DNA from: Photobacterium salinisoli
GTDB lineage: Bacteria > Pseudomonadota > Gammaproteobacteria > Enterobacterales > Vibrionaceae
NCBI RefSeq assembly: GCF_003614885.1
Contig: NZ_QZMS01000011.1
Location: 124,001-188,000, forward strand
Length of the DNA stretch: 64,000 nucleotides
Direction: 5' to 3'
Under the pieces are notes generated by a model that had not been told where the DNA came from, made no database searches, and worked only from the letters and a program-made list of their open reading frames with translations. Shown here piece by piece: positions 36,034 through 44,933 of the stretch. Position numbers and translations under genes: made by a program. The stretch's first letter is position 1, and each line of letters starts with the position of its first letter.

Positions 36034-36297
36034 ATGAACCGTTCATTATCTATCCTTACTGGTATCATTCTGAGTGCAACGTTGATTGGCTGTTCAAGCT
36101 CAGATGAAGTAGATCAGATGCAACAACTAACCAATAAAGTAGACATGCTTTCTGACCAAGTAGGTGCACTGCAAAGTCAGCAAGATCAGATGGCCGGCGC
36201 CGTTAACGACGCTCGTGCTTCTGCAGATGCTGCTTACCAGGAAGCAATGCGTGCTAACCAGCGTATTGACAACATGGCTAGTTCGTATCGTAAGTAA
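36034..36297 (+). CDS. lpp: Major outer membrane lipoprotein Lpp (Braun-type)
   Basis: 87 residues: signal peptide ending at lipobox LIGC (Cys20), a heptad-repeat helix (VDQMQQLTNKVDMLSDQVGAL...) and a C-terminal SSYRK. The terminal lysine is the residue joined to peptidoglycan by L,D-transpeptidases. AAGGAGAAG ribosome site and a very strong terminator mark it as highly expressed. The convergent neighbour is an ErfK-type L,D-transpeptidase, the enzyme class that makes this link. Confidence 0.93.
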   Translation: MNRSLSILTGIILSATLIGCSSSDEVDQMQQLTNKVDMLSDQVGALQSQQDQMAGAVNDARASADAAYQEAMRANQRIDNMASSYRK

Positions 36298-36307
36298 TAA
36301 AAACGAC

Positions 36308-36342
36308 AAAAAGAGTGGAGCTATTAGCTCCACTCTTTTTTT
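36308..36342 (+). terminator. Strong Rho-independent terminator of lpp
   Basis: AAAAAGAGTGGAGCT pairs with its complement across a 3-nt loop, followed by seven T. The A-run also makes it usable on the opposite strand, where no transcript is expected. Confidence 0.93.
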
Positions 36343-36425
36343 ATGTCAGATTTCTGGCTTCACTTAAACAGGGTCGTGACGACAGATATCACACAAGCTG
36401 CCTGACAGCCCGTGTGAGCCTTTTA

Positions 36426-37334
36426 TCAATCAATGGCAATAGGTACACCTTCTTGCGATTGTAAAGCCTGAGACAAGCGCGAGATAGCTTGTTTATCACT
36501 TTCTACAGCACTCACAAGCGCACGACTTGGCTTCACGACTTTAGCCTGACCCGCTTCAGCCTCTGATTTTGACAATGGCTGATGCACTTCCACATACAGG
36601 CTGCCATCCGGCTCACGAGTTTCTTTCAGCGGCTGATTGATGACCCGCACTTTAGTGCCTTTCGGTATCTGCGGGAACAACCACTCAATATCCCACGGAT
36701 TCATACGGATACACCCTGAGCTGACACGCATACCAATACCGAAGTCTTTGTTTGTACCGTGTATCAGATATTCACCACGGCTGTGAGCTAGTCGCATCGC
36801 ATACTCACCCAGTGGGTTATCAGGGCCCGCCGGAATGACAGCAGGCAGTTCAATACCACGTTCTTCCCGATACTCTTTGCGAATATTCGCTGTAGGTGTC
36901 CAGGTTGGCCCCACGATTTTCTGACTGATTGACGTTGTCATCACAGGTGTTTCCCGGCCGATCCGGCCAATCCCAATAGGAAACACATAGACAGAGTCTT
37001 TATCAGGCGGGAAATAGTACAAACGCAATTCAGCAAGGTTGATCACTATGCCCTCATGCGGAGCATCAGGCAAAATGAGTCGGGTCGGAATGGTCAGCAT
37101 TGTTCCCGGTTCAGGCAAAAAAGGATCAACCCCTTTATTTGCTTCCATCACAGCCAAAAAGCCCACGTCGAAGTGGTTAGCTATGTCAGCGATACTCTCT
37201 TTTTCATTCTCGGGAACCTGGTAATACTCCACTTTGCCGACGAGCTTACTGCCGTCAGAAGGGAGTTGGTATTCAATAGCATTCGCACCCATTGAAGCCA
37301 GGCCAATCAGAGTACAAAGTAATGAGCGATACAC
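36426..37334 (-). CDS. erfK: L,D-transpeptidase, ErfK/LdtA-like
   Basis: Attaches Braun lipoprotein to diaminopimelate of peptidoglycan in the periplasm. The YkuD catalytic motif is HGTNKDFGIGMRVSSGCIRM. The N-terminal part (YQLPSDGSKLVG...LTIPTRLILPDAPHEGIVINLAELRLYYFPP) follows E. coli ErfK closely. The open frame runs to 37412, but a GTG at 37334 has GGAGG 5 nt upstream and gives a clean signal peptide (YRSLLCTLIGLASMGANA), so I choose it; 302 residues. Convergent with lpp, its likely substrate. Confidence 0.92.
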   Translation of the reverse strand: MYRSLLCTLIGLASMGANAIEYQLPSDGSKLVGKVEYYQVPENEKESIADIANHFDVGFLAVMEANKGVDPFLPEPGTMLTIPTRLILPDAPHEGIVINLAELRLYYFPPDKDSVYVFPIGIGRIGRETPVMTTSISQKIVGPTWTPTANIRKEYREERGIELPAVIPAGPDNPLGEYAMRLAHSRGEYLIHGTNKDFGIGMRVSSGCIRMNPWDIEWLFPQIPKGTKVRVINQPLKETREPDGSLYVEVHQPLSKSEAEAGQAKVVKPSRALVSAVESDKQAISRLSQALQSQEGVPIAID

Positions 37335-37618
37335 GAAAGCCTCCAGATCGATGAAGTCTGTTGACATAAGCAACTGAGAGCCAGTTGATATTCCACCCAA
37401 AAAGTTGGGCAACAGAACCTTAATTATTATGGCAAAGTTTGATCTTTACTCAGTAAGTGACGGCGATTTTCTTATATATGACACAAAATCTAGCTTTGAT
37501 CACTTTCTGAATTTGACAATCAGTGTACCCAGCTCCTGCAATTACCAGGTCAGGTTTACGTCAATTAAGTGGCGGTGGGCGGTAAGCAATGGAACTCATG
37601 TAGAACTATGGATGCAAA

Positions 37619-37641
37619 AAAAGCGGGCATTGCCCGCTTTT
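37619..37641 (-). terminator. Terminator of the desaturase gene
   Basis: GCGGGC-ATT-GCCCGC stem extended by A/T pairs; on the minus strand it is followed by a run of T. Confidence 0.85.
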
Positions 37642-37660
37642 CTGTTCACTCAGTCCGGAC

Positions 37661-38785
37661 TCAGACATATTGTGCTGTCAGTAATTTCCAGTCGCGGCGC
37701 TGTTGTTCCAGGCGGGCTTTGATTTCCTGGTACTGCTTCACAATATCCAGATTGTCATACTGGTCGCGAAGCGCCTGTCTTTTCACCTCAAGTAATTGTT
37801 TTCGGGTCGCGTAGTACTCAGAAATTTTCTGCATCAGTACGTCATACTCTGCTTCCACTTTTTGCAGCACGACCCTGCTATCCGGCCCGGTGCTCAGGCG
37901 GTTCTGAATGCGTTTAAGCATCATAGTCGCCTTCGCTTTTTCAATTTTATCTTCCGGGCAAGTGCGAAGATTGCTGGCAAGACCGAACCAGGACAGACTT
38001 CTTATTAACCACTTAGTCGGATCAAACTGCCACCAGCGGATGCCGTTCCGGTAGTCATTTTCAAAGATGTGATGGTAGTTATGATAGCCCTCACCAAAGG
38101 TAAGAAAAGCCAGAAAGCCATTGTCCCGCGCCGTATTTTTATCCGTATAGGGTTGCGAACCCCAGATATGGGCCAGCGAATTGATAAAGAAGGTAGTGTG
38201 ATGACTGAGTACCAGACGAACAACCCCGACTAACAGCAACGCTCCCCAGACATCTCCGTGCAAAACACCGAACAGCAGCGGGATACCCACATTCGTCGCC
38301 ACTGCCAGCGGTACGTAGTACTTGTGCTGCCACATGACGATCTTGTCTTTTTGTAAATCGCGGCAGTTTGAGTAATCCGTGTAGCGGTGTGCCTGATATT
38401 CACGAAGCATCCAGCCGATGTGGCTATAGAAAAAACCACGCTTGGCGGAGTACGGATCAACATCGTTATTGTCCACATGGCGATGGTGAATCCGGTGATC
38501 AGATGACCAGTGCAAAATGCTGTTTTGCAGCGCGAATGCACCGCCAATCGCATAGATAAAACGCACGACAGCATTTGCTTCATACGCCTTATGCGACCAA
38601 AGACGGTGATAACCCGCGGTAATAGACAGACCACAGTAGCTGAAAGCTGCCAGCAGCATCAGCCCTTGCTGCCAGTCGAACCCGACAAAGTAAGCATAAA
38701 GAGGTGCACCAATCGCAGCGATGGAAAAAGTAAGGGTAAAGATAATTACGTTGAGCCAGATGATTGGCGGCTTTGGATGTGACAT
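37661..38785 (-). CDS. Acyl-CoA/acyl-lipid delta-9 fatty acid desaturase
   Basis: Membrane di-iron desaturase. The three histidine boxes are complete: HRLWSH (60-65), HRIHHRH (97-103) and GEGYHNYHH. Four hydrophobic segments. It introduces cis double bonds into saturated acyl chains, adding an aerobic route to unsaturated lipids for cold adaptation. Unusual is a C-terminal extension of about 85 residues rich in Lys/Gln/Glu (KATMMLKRIQNRL...EVKRQALRDQYDNL) predicted as coiled coil. Monocistronic. Confidence 0.9.
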   Translation of the reverse strand: MSHPKPPIIWLNVIIFTLTFSIAAIGAPLYAYFVGFDWQQGLMLLAAFSYCGLSITAGYHRLWSHKAYEANAVVRFIYAIGGAFALQNSILHWSSDHRIHHRHVDNNDVDPYSAKRGFFYSHIGWMLREYQAHRYTDYSNCRDLQKDKIVMWQHKYYVPLAVATNVGIPLLFGVLHGDVWGALLLVGVVRLVLSHHTTFFINSLAHIWGSQPYTDKNTARDNGFLAFLTFGEGYHNYHHIFENDYRNGIRWWQFDPTKWLIRSLSWFGLASNLRTCPEDKIEKAKATMMLKRIQNRLSTGPDSRVVLQKVEAEYDVLMQKISEYYATRKQLLEVKRQALRDQYDNLDIVKQYQEIKARLEQQRRDWKLLTAQYV

Positions 38786-39042
38786 GTCATTCTCTGTCTT
38801 TCGGCGTACAAGTGTTCGCTAGAATAGCAAGCATGCCGCTCAGGTCAATCGTAAAAGTCTGAGATTTACTGCTTTACATCACAGCTTGACATCTTGGGGG
38901 CAAAAATATGCGTTCAAAAAAGAAGCCAATCGCCATCAGCTATCACGATACAACACTGTGACAGGTTCAGCAGACTTTCCGGCTGCAGTGAATTAACTAC
39001 ACTTTAGTAAGCAGCTTCAAGCTTACGCATGGAGACAAAACC

Positions 39043-39726
39043 ATGAGTTCCACCTCTGAGGCTCCTTTTGAGCCGATTAACATGAACAGAGATAAACGTG
39101 TTGTGATCAACACCCAGGCACAACACTGGCTGGCATCCCCGGCAACAGGCGTGTGGCGTATTCCGCTGGAGCGGGAGGCAAAAGAGTCGGGTGAAGTCAC
39201 CAGTATTGTCCGTTATGAACCCAACACGCACTTTTCAACCCATTATCATCCAAACGGCGAAGAGATCTTTGTCGTCAGTGGCATCTTTCAGGACGAGTTT
39301 GGCCACTACCCGGCTGGCACCTATATCCGGAACCCGGCAAACACCCGTCATGCCCCCGCCAGCGACAGCGGCTGCACCTTGTATGTCAAACTGAACATGT
39401 TCCCGGAAGGTGATAGTGAACCACTGAGAATTGATACCCATAACGCCAGATGGCAACCCGGCCATTACCCGGGGCAGTCAGTGCTCCCCCTGCATGGTTA
39501 TGGCTCAGACCGCACCGTCATCATGCAATGGCGTGCAGGTTCAACGCTACCACCACAAAATTACGAAGGTGGTCTGGAAATCTATATTCTTGCTGGCAGC
39601 TTTTATGATGAGTGGGGAGAATATGGCGAAGGTTTCTGGCTGCGAACTCCGCCGGGCAGCGCTCACCAACCCGCAACCAGAGATGGCTGTCTGCTGTTAG
39701 TAAAAACGGGCCATATCACTCAATAA
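39043..39726 (+). CDS. ChrR-like double cupin protein
   Basis: 227 residues with two cupin domains: the first with HFSTHYHPNGEEIFVVSG and GTYIRNPANTRHAP, the second with GGLEIYILAGSFYDEWG and GFWLRTPPGSAHQP. Related to the C-terminal cupin of ChrR anti-sigma factors, but the N-terminal sigma-binding zinc domain is absent and no ECF sigma gene is adjacent. GGAGA precedes the ATG. Confidence 0.82.
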   Translation: MSSTSEAPFEPINMNRDKRVVINTQAQHWLASPATGVWRIPLEREAKESGEVTSIVRYEPNTHFSTHYHPNGEEIFVVSGIFQDEFGHYPAGTYIRNPANTRHAPASDSGCTLYVKLNMFPEGDSEPLRIDTHNARWQPGHYPGQSVLPLHGYGSDRTVIMQWRAGSTLPPQNYEGGLEIYILAGSFYDEWGEYGEGFWLRTPPGSAHQPATRDGCLLLVKTGHITQ

Positions 39727-39855
39727 CAGACGGCGGTTTTCACAAACAGCGGTAACCTGGCTTTCCGTCTATTTACATCCGTGCAAATGAAATTTTTCTG
39801 ATTGATTCAGGTCTTTTGTAGCATCAGTCAATTTGTACCGCACATAGGGATGCAC

Positions 39856-40866
39856 ATGCGTATTAAATCAACCCCGCCCTGGCAACTGAAGGAAAGTGAT
39901 GTCACACCGGAGTCGGTTTATCACCAACGCCGCGACATTCTCAAAAAACTGGGGATTACCCTGGCAACACTGCCATTAGCCACGCAAGCCCAGGCCAGTG
40001 TCTTCGATATTTTTGGCGATGATGAGAAAGCACCGGATCGCCGACGGGCGCTCAAGGCCCCCGACTCCGCGCGCTTTCATCCGGATCTGTCTTTGACACC
40101 TGAAGACAAAATTCTGAAATATAATAATTTTTATGAATTTGGTACCGACAAATCTGATCCTGCACGCCGGGCAGCAAATTTTGTTACCGATCCATGGAAA
40201 GTGGATGTAAGTGGCCTGGTTGCCCGCCCTTTCACACTTGATCATGACGACATATTTAAACGCTTCCCAATTGAAGAGCGCATTTACCGGCTGCGTTGTG
40301 TTGAAGCCTGGTCGATGAACATACCTTGGATTGGCTTTCCACTGGCCTCACTGCTGAGGTATGCACAGCCAACCAGTAACGCAAAATTTGTCGCTTTCGA
40401 AACCCTGTATGACCCGAAACAAATGCCGGGACAGGCATCTCGCCGATTGGGCGGCGGGATTGATTACCCGTATGTCGAAGGCCTGCGCCTGGACGAAGCG
40501 ATGCACCCTTTAACTCTGATTGCTGTCGGCTTATACGGGAAAACGCTGGCACCGCAAAACGGTGCGCCGCTCCGATTGGTTGTACCATGGAAATACGGTT
40601 TCAAAAGCATCAAGTCCATCGTCAAAATTACCCTGACGGATAAACAACCGCCAACAACCTGGAACCTGCTTGCGCCTCAAGAATACGGTTTTTATGCCAA
40701 CGTGAATCCTCAGGTGGATCACCCAAGATGGAGCCAGGCAAGTGAACGCTTTATCGGCGAGGGTAATTTATTCAGCAGCCGTCGTCAGCCAACTCTGCCT
40801 TTCAATGGTTATGCCTCTGACGTCGCAAGTCTTTATAAAGGAATGGATTTGAGGAAGTTTTATTAA
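39856..40866 (+). CDS. msrP: Protein-methionine-sulfoxide reductase catalytic subunit MsrP
   Basis: Periplasmic molybdopterin enzyme repairing oxidised methionines in envelope proteins. Tat signal with twin arginine ([25 protein letters not shown]), molybdenum-ligand Cys in [19 protein letters not shown], and a C-terminus nearly the same as E. coli YedY ([33 protein letters not shown]). ATGs occur at 39850 and 39856; AGGG at 39846-39849 favours 39856. The stop overlaps msrQ as TAATG. Confidence 0.95.
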   Translation: MRIKSTPPWQLKESDVTPESVYHQRRDILKKLGITLATLPLATQAQASVFDIFGDDEKAPDRRRALKAPDSARFHPDLSLTPEDKILKYNNFYEFGTDKSDPARRAANFVTDPWKVDVSGLVARPFTLDHDDIFKRFPIEERIYRLRCVEAWSMNIPWIGFPLASLLRYAQPTSNAKFVAFETLYDPKQMPGQASRRLGGGIDYPYVEGLRLDEAMHPLTLIAVGLYGKTLAPQNGAPLRLVVPWKYGFKSIKSIVKITLTDKQPPTTWNLLAPQEYGFYANVNPQVDHPRWSQASERFIGEGNLFSSRRQPTLPFNGYASDVASLYKGMDLRKFY

Positions 40867-41528
40867 TGACGTCAAGTTCATCCGCGCGCCAGAAAAAATA
40901 CCGTCTCAGCCCTCGTCAGATCACCACCCTCAAGGTGGTGATCCATCTGGCGTCTTTGTTTTTCTTCGCCTTACTGATACTCCAGACGCTTTCAGGCCAG
41001 CTCGGAGCCGACCCGGTTCAGGGGCTCAGCCACTTCACCGGCAAAGCCGCCCTGAATACCTTGTTCGTCACGCTGTTGATCTCCCCCCTGGCACAATGGT
41101 GGAAACAAGGGAGCCTGGTGAAAGTAAGGCGTTTACTGGGACTGTACAGTTTCTTCTGGGCTGTTTTGCATCTGCTGGTTTATATCCTGCTTGACCTGAA
41201 TCTGGACTGGGCATTACTGGCAAGCGAAATCGCCGAACGGCCTTATCTCACAGTTGGCGCTGTCTGCTGGCTGATCCTGTTTGCACTTGCCGTGACCTCA
41301 ACACAAAGCATGCAGCGTCGGTTAGGTAAACGCTGGCAACAACTTCACTATTGGGTGTATCTGGCCGTACTACTGGCACCAGTGCATTACTTCTGGTCGG
41401 TAAAATCCGGTGTTGTTGAACCGCTAGTCTACATAGCCGGCGCCGTGATTTTACTGAGTTTTCGAAAAAAGACCTTCAAGCGATGGATGCCCAAATTTTC
41501 TCAGCACACCCCTTCTGAAGAGAGATGA
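40866..41528 (+). CDS. msrQ: Heme-binding membrane subunit MsrQ
   Basis: 220 residues, about six membrane segments of the ferric-reductase-like family (HFTGKAALNTLFVTLLISPLAQW, LGLYSFFWAVLHLLVYILLDL, QLHYWVYLAVLLAPVHYFW). Conserved histidines bind heme b and pass electrons from the quinone pool or flavin to MsrP. Coupled to msrP by overlapping stop and start. Confidence 0.93.
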   Translation: MTSSSSARQKKYRLSPRQITTLKVVIHLASLFFFALLILQTLSGQLGADPVQGLSHFTGKAALNTLFVTLLISPLAQWWKQGSLVKVRRLLGLYSFFWAVLHLLVYILLDLNLDWALLASEIAERPYLTVGAVCWLILFALAVTSTQSMQRRLGKRWQQLHYWVYLAVLLAPVHYFWSVKSGVVEPLVYIAGAVILLSFRKKTFKRWMPKFSQHTPSEER

Positions 41529-41798
41529 CGTAATATTTATGTCTTCAGCCCCCCGGATCTGGCCGCTGCTGGCAGCCAGATCTGTTGCTTTAACCTGGAA
41601 TATCATCAAAACAGCTGAGCCGATCAGACACACTCGACACAACAGAACACAGAATCGTTGCCACAACTTTTCCTGCTTCTCTTACAACCCTTCTGACTAC
41701 TTCAGGCTGTTCAATGCCGAAAAACGGATATAATTTCAAACTAAACGCATAAGTTTGATACAGGTTCAGATTATTCAGGCACATAACCCTTTTCTGCT

Positions 41799-42518
41799 AT
41801 GCGCTCTGGCAATATCATAGAGGGGTATCCCCATTATCAATGTCGAGTCCGATCTCGTGAGGTTAAGCTGTTTTTGATCAGTGAGTTAGTTGCCGTCAGT
41901 ATCGAACAATTTCAGGCGGACTGTTTACAGCTGTGTACACAACATTACCCCACGGTGCATAACCGAGGTATGCGCGATCGTCATTTAGGCAGGCTAATGT
42001 GTCGGCGGATTCTGGCAACACTGGAAAAAAAAGGCATAACAGCCACGCTTGAACAGGTGGAATGCGATGATGTGATGATGCCTCCTGTTTTTCTGATACG
42101 GACCAGCGAAGCGACCCTGTGGGTGATTGCACACCGCCTTCAAAGCGCTAACCTCGCACGCCGCTCAACACTTTTCCAGTCTATCGGCCTGACTTTAAAA
42201 CAACTGACTGACTCCGGTGATCATCATTTATTGTTACTGTCTGACCATTGGTTCGACCGGAGCAAAGCCAGTAAACAGCTTCCCTCATGGTGGCTTGGTC
42301 AGATGCCGGATAATATTCAGGGCTACCTGCAGGACGGCATCAAACTACTACCCAGCGAATTATCTCTGAGCGGGCAACTGCAGACTCAGTTCGAACTCAG
42401 CCAGGGTGTTACTCAACTTCACCATCCACTCAAACGACTGCACACAAATACAACCTTGCATCGCTACGCGGTGATGACAGCCTACTACCCCAACATCCAT
42501 GCAATCAAAGCCGGCTGA
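41799..42518 (+). CDS. Protein of unknown function
   Basis: Up to 239 residues, no signal peptide or clear membrane segment. Contains RDRHLGRLMCRRILATLEKKG and an Ile/Leu-rich strand pattern (PPVFLIRTSEATLWVIAHRL, HHLLLLSDHWFD). No family recognised. The start is uncertain: the ATG at 41799 has no good ribosome site, and a TTG at 41876 (LISELVAVSIEQF) with GAGG upstream is plausible. Preceded by a 270-nt gap holding an 8-bp hairpin (41556-41582) after msrQ. Confidence 0.55.
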   Translation: MRSGNIIEGYPHYQCRVRSREVKLFLISELVAVSIEQFQADCLQLCTQHYPTVHNRGMRDRHLGRLMCRRILATLEKKGITATLEQVECDDVMMPPVFLIRTSEATLWVIAHRLQSANLARRSTLFQSIGLTLKQLTDSGDHHLLLLSDHWFDRSKASKQLPSWWLGQMPDNIQGYLQDGIKLLPSELSLSGQLQTQFELSQGVTQLHHPLKRLHTNTTLHRYAVMTAYYPNIHAIKAG

Positions 42519-42554
42519 TCTTAAATTCGATTCAGTCTCAGAGGTATCTGACAA

Positions 42555-42581
42555 AAACGCCAGCTCACTGAGCTGGCGTTT
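42555..42581. terminator. Bidirectional terminator
   Basis: AAACGCCAGCTC-ACT-GAGCTGGCGTTT, between the convergent unknown gene and the oxygenase gene. Confidence 0.88.
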
Positions 42582-42600
42582 ATTGGTTAAGGCGGGCAGA

Positions 42601-43440
42601 TTAAATCAGACCCAACTCTTTCAGGCGCTCCATCAGGTAGCTGTCAGCGGTATGACGCTCTGACAGAACAACCTCTGGCTTCGGGTGCAAAAAAAGTGGC
42701 AGAGAAATACGCGATTTCGTTTTATCTGCCCCTTCAGGGTTAATCACACGGTGAGTCGTTGACGGGAAGTAACCGCCAGACGCTTCCTGCAGCATGTCGC
42801 CAATGTTTATGATCAGGTTTCCGAACTCACACGGTACATCCAGCCACTCACCTGTTTTGGCTTTTACCTGCAATCCTGGCTCATTGGCAGCTGGCAGCAC
42901 TGTCAGCAGATTAATATCTTCATGCGCACCGGCGCGGATAGCGCCCAGCTCTTCCTCACCCTTCAGAGGCGGATAATGCAAAACGCGGAGCAAGGTTTTG
43001 TCACTGTTTTCAATCATGCTCGATAAAGACTGCGAATACAGGGCTGATACCTCGGCCGGTGAGTGCTTTTCTACCCAGGACAGCAAGGTCGATGCCAGCG
43101 CATTAGCCTGGGCATAATAATCCTGCAATTGATCTTTCAGCGCGTCAGGGCACTGACCCCATGGGTAATAGTGAAAAAACTCTTTGATATCTTTCTGATT
43201 ATGGCCTTTCGCCGTTTCAGAAACGTCTGGCGGGAAAAAGCCATCTTGCGTGTTGGTATTGAAACGAAAAGCGTATTTTTCTTCGGAATCAAAAAATGCT
43301 TGCCAGTTATCATAGATGGAGCTGACCAGCTCCTGCTGCAAAGGATGGTTTTTCAGAACACCAAAACCCGTTTCGCGCAGTGATTCAACGAAACGTTCTT
43401 GTGCGTCATCAGCAGTAAAGTCAATGGCTTCTAATTTCAT
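42601..43440 (-). CDS. Isopenicillin-N-synthase-like 2-oxoglutarate/Fe(II) oxygenase
   Basis: 279 residues, double-stranded beta-helix oxygenase. Iron ligands His173 and Asp175 (AGAHEDINLLTVL) and His230 (STTHRVINP), 2-oxoglutarate-binding Arg244 and Ser246 (SRISLPLFLHP). All key residues are intact, so it should be active. Substrate unknown. No biosynthetic cluster surrounds it, arguing against an antibiotic pathway. Confidence 0.88.
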   Translation of the reverse strand: MKLEAIDFTADDAQERFVESLRETGFGVLKNHPLQQELVSSIYDNWQAFFDSEEKYAFRFNTNTQDGFFPPDVSETAKGHNQKDIKEFFHYYPWGQCPDALKDQLQDYYAQANALASTLLSWVEKHSPAEVSALYSQSLSSMIENSDKTLLRVLHYPPLKGEEELGAIRAGAHEDINLLTVLPAANEPGLQVKAKTGEWLDVPCEFGNLIINIGDMLQEASGGYFPSTTHRVINPEGADKTKSRISLPLFLHPKPEVVLSERHTADSYLMERLKELGLI

Positions 43441-43616
43441 TATGTTCTTCTTTAATACGGTAGGGCGTAGATTTATGCGTTAATTGCATCTTGTGAAACG
43501 GATTTTAGACCTTCAATTCCGCCTGAACAACCCGCAAGCCTGAGCCTGACAGAAACAGAGTGTTGATGAAACGAAACGATTGCCCAACCGATTGCGTTTG
43601 CCAAGGCAAACAGACG

Positions 43617-43640
43617 AAAAACCCTGCCGAAGCAGGGCTT
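43617..43640 (-). terminator. Terminator of the small protein gene
   Basis: CCCTGC-CGAA-GCAGGG stem, followed on the minus strand by TTTTT. A second small palindrome, GTTTGCC-AA-GGCAAAC, lies at 43596-43611. Confidence 0.8.
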
Positions 43641-43669
43641 GTTTCGCAGAATTCGATGCTGATAATTCG

Positions 43670-43972
43670 TCATAGATCACGCATTAGCAACTCAAACTCA
43701 TCCTCAGCAAGTTCGATCAGTTTAGCGAGCTCCCGGGCATCATCGTTCGCTAAATCCACTTGCCAGCGTACACATTCACCACCGACATGATCTCGACAAA
43801 CTAACTCAGTTTTTTTGCCATTTGACTGAAACGAAAGTTCTTCAAACTCGGCCAAAAACTTATCGTGTTCTTCCATGATTTCAACTTCAAGAAAACCAGT
43901 AGGTATAACTTTCACATCCAAATGGTATCCTTTACCGCCTGGTAACAGGTACTGCCGGTGTTCAGCTAACAT
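43670..43972 (-). CDS. Small acidic protein of unknown function
   Basis: 100 residues from ATG 43972, which has GGAGG 8 nt upstream; an in-frame GTG at 43987 overlaps that site. Sequence MLAEHRQYLLPGGKGYHLDVKVIPTGFLEVEI... reads as a beta-rich N-terminus then an acidic helix (DDARELAKLIELAEDEFELL). No signal peptide. Family not recognised. Confidence 0.65.
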   Translation of the reverse strand: MLAEHRQYLLPGGKGYHLDVKVIPTGFLEVEIMEEHDKFLAEFEELSFQSNGKKTELVCRDHVGGECVRWQVDLANDDARELAKLIELAEDEFELLMRDL

Positions 43973-44555
43973 CCTCCTTTCCTCCACTCAGTTGACTCGC
44001 AACTAAAAGTGTAGTCAAAGATCCTGTTACACGAGTAAATTTTCCCCCGAATAAGCCCCACCCTAACTTCAGGAAAAATAATGTGTTTTCTTATGCAGCC
44101 AGAAATTGAACACCTTGTATCAATCACAATAATCGGCTGAATCTGCTTATCATTTTAAGTCATCATGTGCTCACTCAATACTTTGTTATCAGGCATCAGT
44201 TACTTATTCAAAATAATGCTCAGCGGTACATCCGCCATCTTGTTGCTGTACACATTTCGATGATCGACTGTCATCGTTTCTTCATATGAGTGAAGCCTGC
44301 CTTTCATAAAACAGCTGTCTCAATGTTTGGACAAATCGGTAAAGGTAGCCTAGCGGGCAGCATCATATTTAGCTTCAGAGCAAATATAAAGGCTGCAAAT
44401 AACCTGAATTCAAATGAACCTGCTTGCTTATGTGTGAAATGATAAGTATTATCGCTTTCCTTTTTATGCCATAGAGAATCTGTATAGTTTTCATGCAGTT
44501 AAGTGAAAAATCAGACTAACAAATAATAAGCAATTAGTAAGGTTATATCCGCATT
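43973..44555. other. AT-rich intergenic region at the edge of the accessory patch
   Basis: 583 nt with no supported ORF and visibly higher A+T than the neighbours. The only motif that I would single out is a Fur-like 7-1-7 site at 44440-44454. The rest shows no hairpin with a T-run and no repeat. It probably marks an acquired or decayed segment. Confidence 0.5.
44440..44454. promoter_or_regulatory. Fur-box-like site
   Basis: TGATAAG-T-ATTATCG matches the 7-1-7 Fur dyad (TGATAAT-N-ATTATCA) at all but two positions. It lies about 100 nt upstream of the exported-protein gene at 44556, in an AT-rich region where chance matches are likelier. Confidence 0.4.
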
Positions 44556-44933
44556 ATGATAAGGAAATTCAACAGCAAGTGGGCAGCTATCATGTTGCTC
44601 TCGAGCACATTGTCACTGCCAGATTTAGCATTTGCATCACTCACCTCACAGAATACGAAAATCGTCATTTCAAAGGGCGCAGAAGCAAGTGAAAGCGAAA
44701 CACTCATCTTTATGAGTCGTTTAAGTACAGATGGCACCGCTCATGTACAAGTTGACACTGATGGAAGAACAGTGAAACGGCTATTACTGGTCAATAATCC
44801 CATCCTGAACAAAGGAGTAAAAAACAAGCCCGCACAGGTTACTGTTATTCACAATATGTCGGCCAAACCACTGGCTATTGGTCAGGTTGAAGTATTAGGG
44901 CCATCCAGCCAGGGCGACCGCATGAGTGCTTAG
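44556..44933 (+). CDS. Exported protein truncated by an insertion sequence
   Basis: 125 residues: signal peptide (WAAIMLLSSTLSLPDLAFA), then a beta-rich domain (TKIVISKGAEASESETLIFMSRLSTDGTAHVQVDTDGRTVKRLLLV). No family recognised. If the IS left end is at 44910, codons after about residue 118 (QGDRMSA and the stop) come from the IS, so the original C-terminus is lost. The gene runs into the 3' end of the transposase by 4 bases, which supports a post-insertion stop. Confidence 0.55.
   Translation: MIRKFNSKWAAIMLLSSTLSLPDLAFASLTSQNTKIVISKGAEASESETLIFMSRLSTDGTAHVQVDTDGRTVKRLLLVNNPILNKGVKNKPAQVTVIHNMSAKPLAIGQVEVLGPSSQGDRMSA

Noticed and set aside
41539-41733. Open frame of 64 codons directly after msrQ
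   Set aside because: No ribosome site, odd composition and overlap with a hairpin; it is probably non-coding.
43473-43673. Minus-strand open frame between the oxygenase and small-protein genes
   Set aside because: It runs through a clear terminator hairpin and has no ribosome site.
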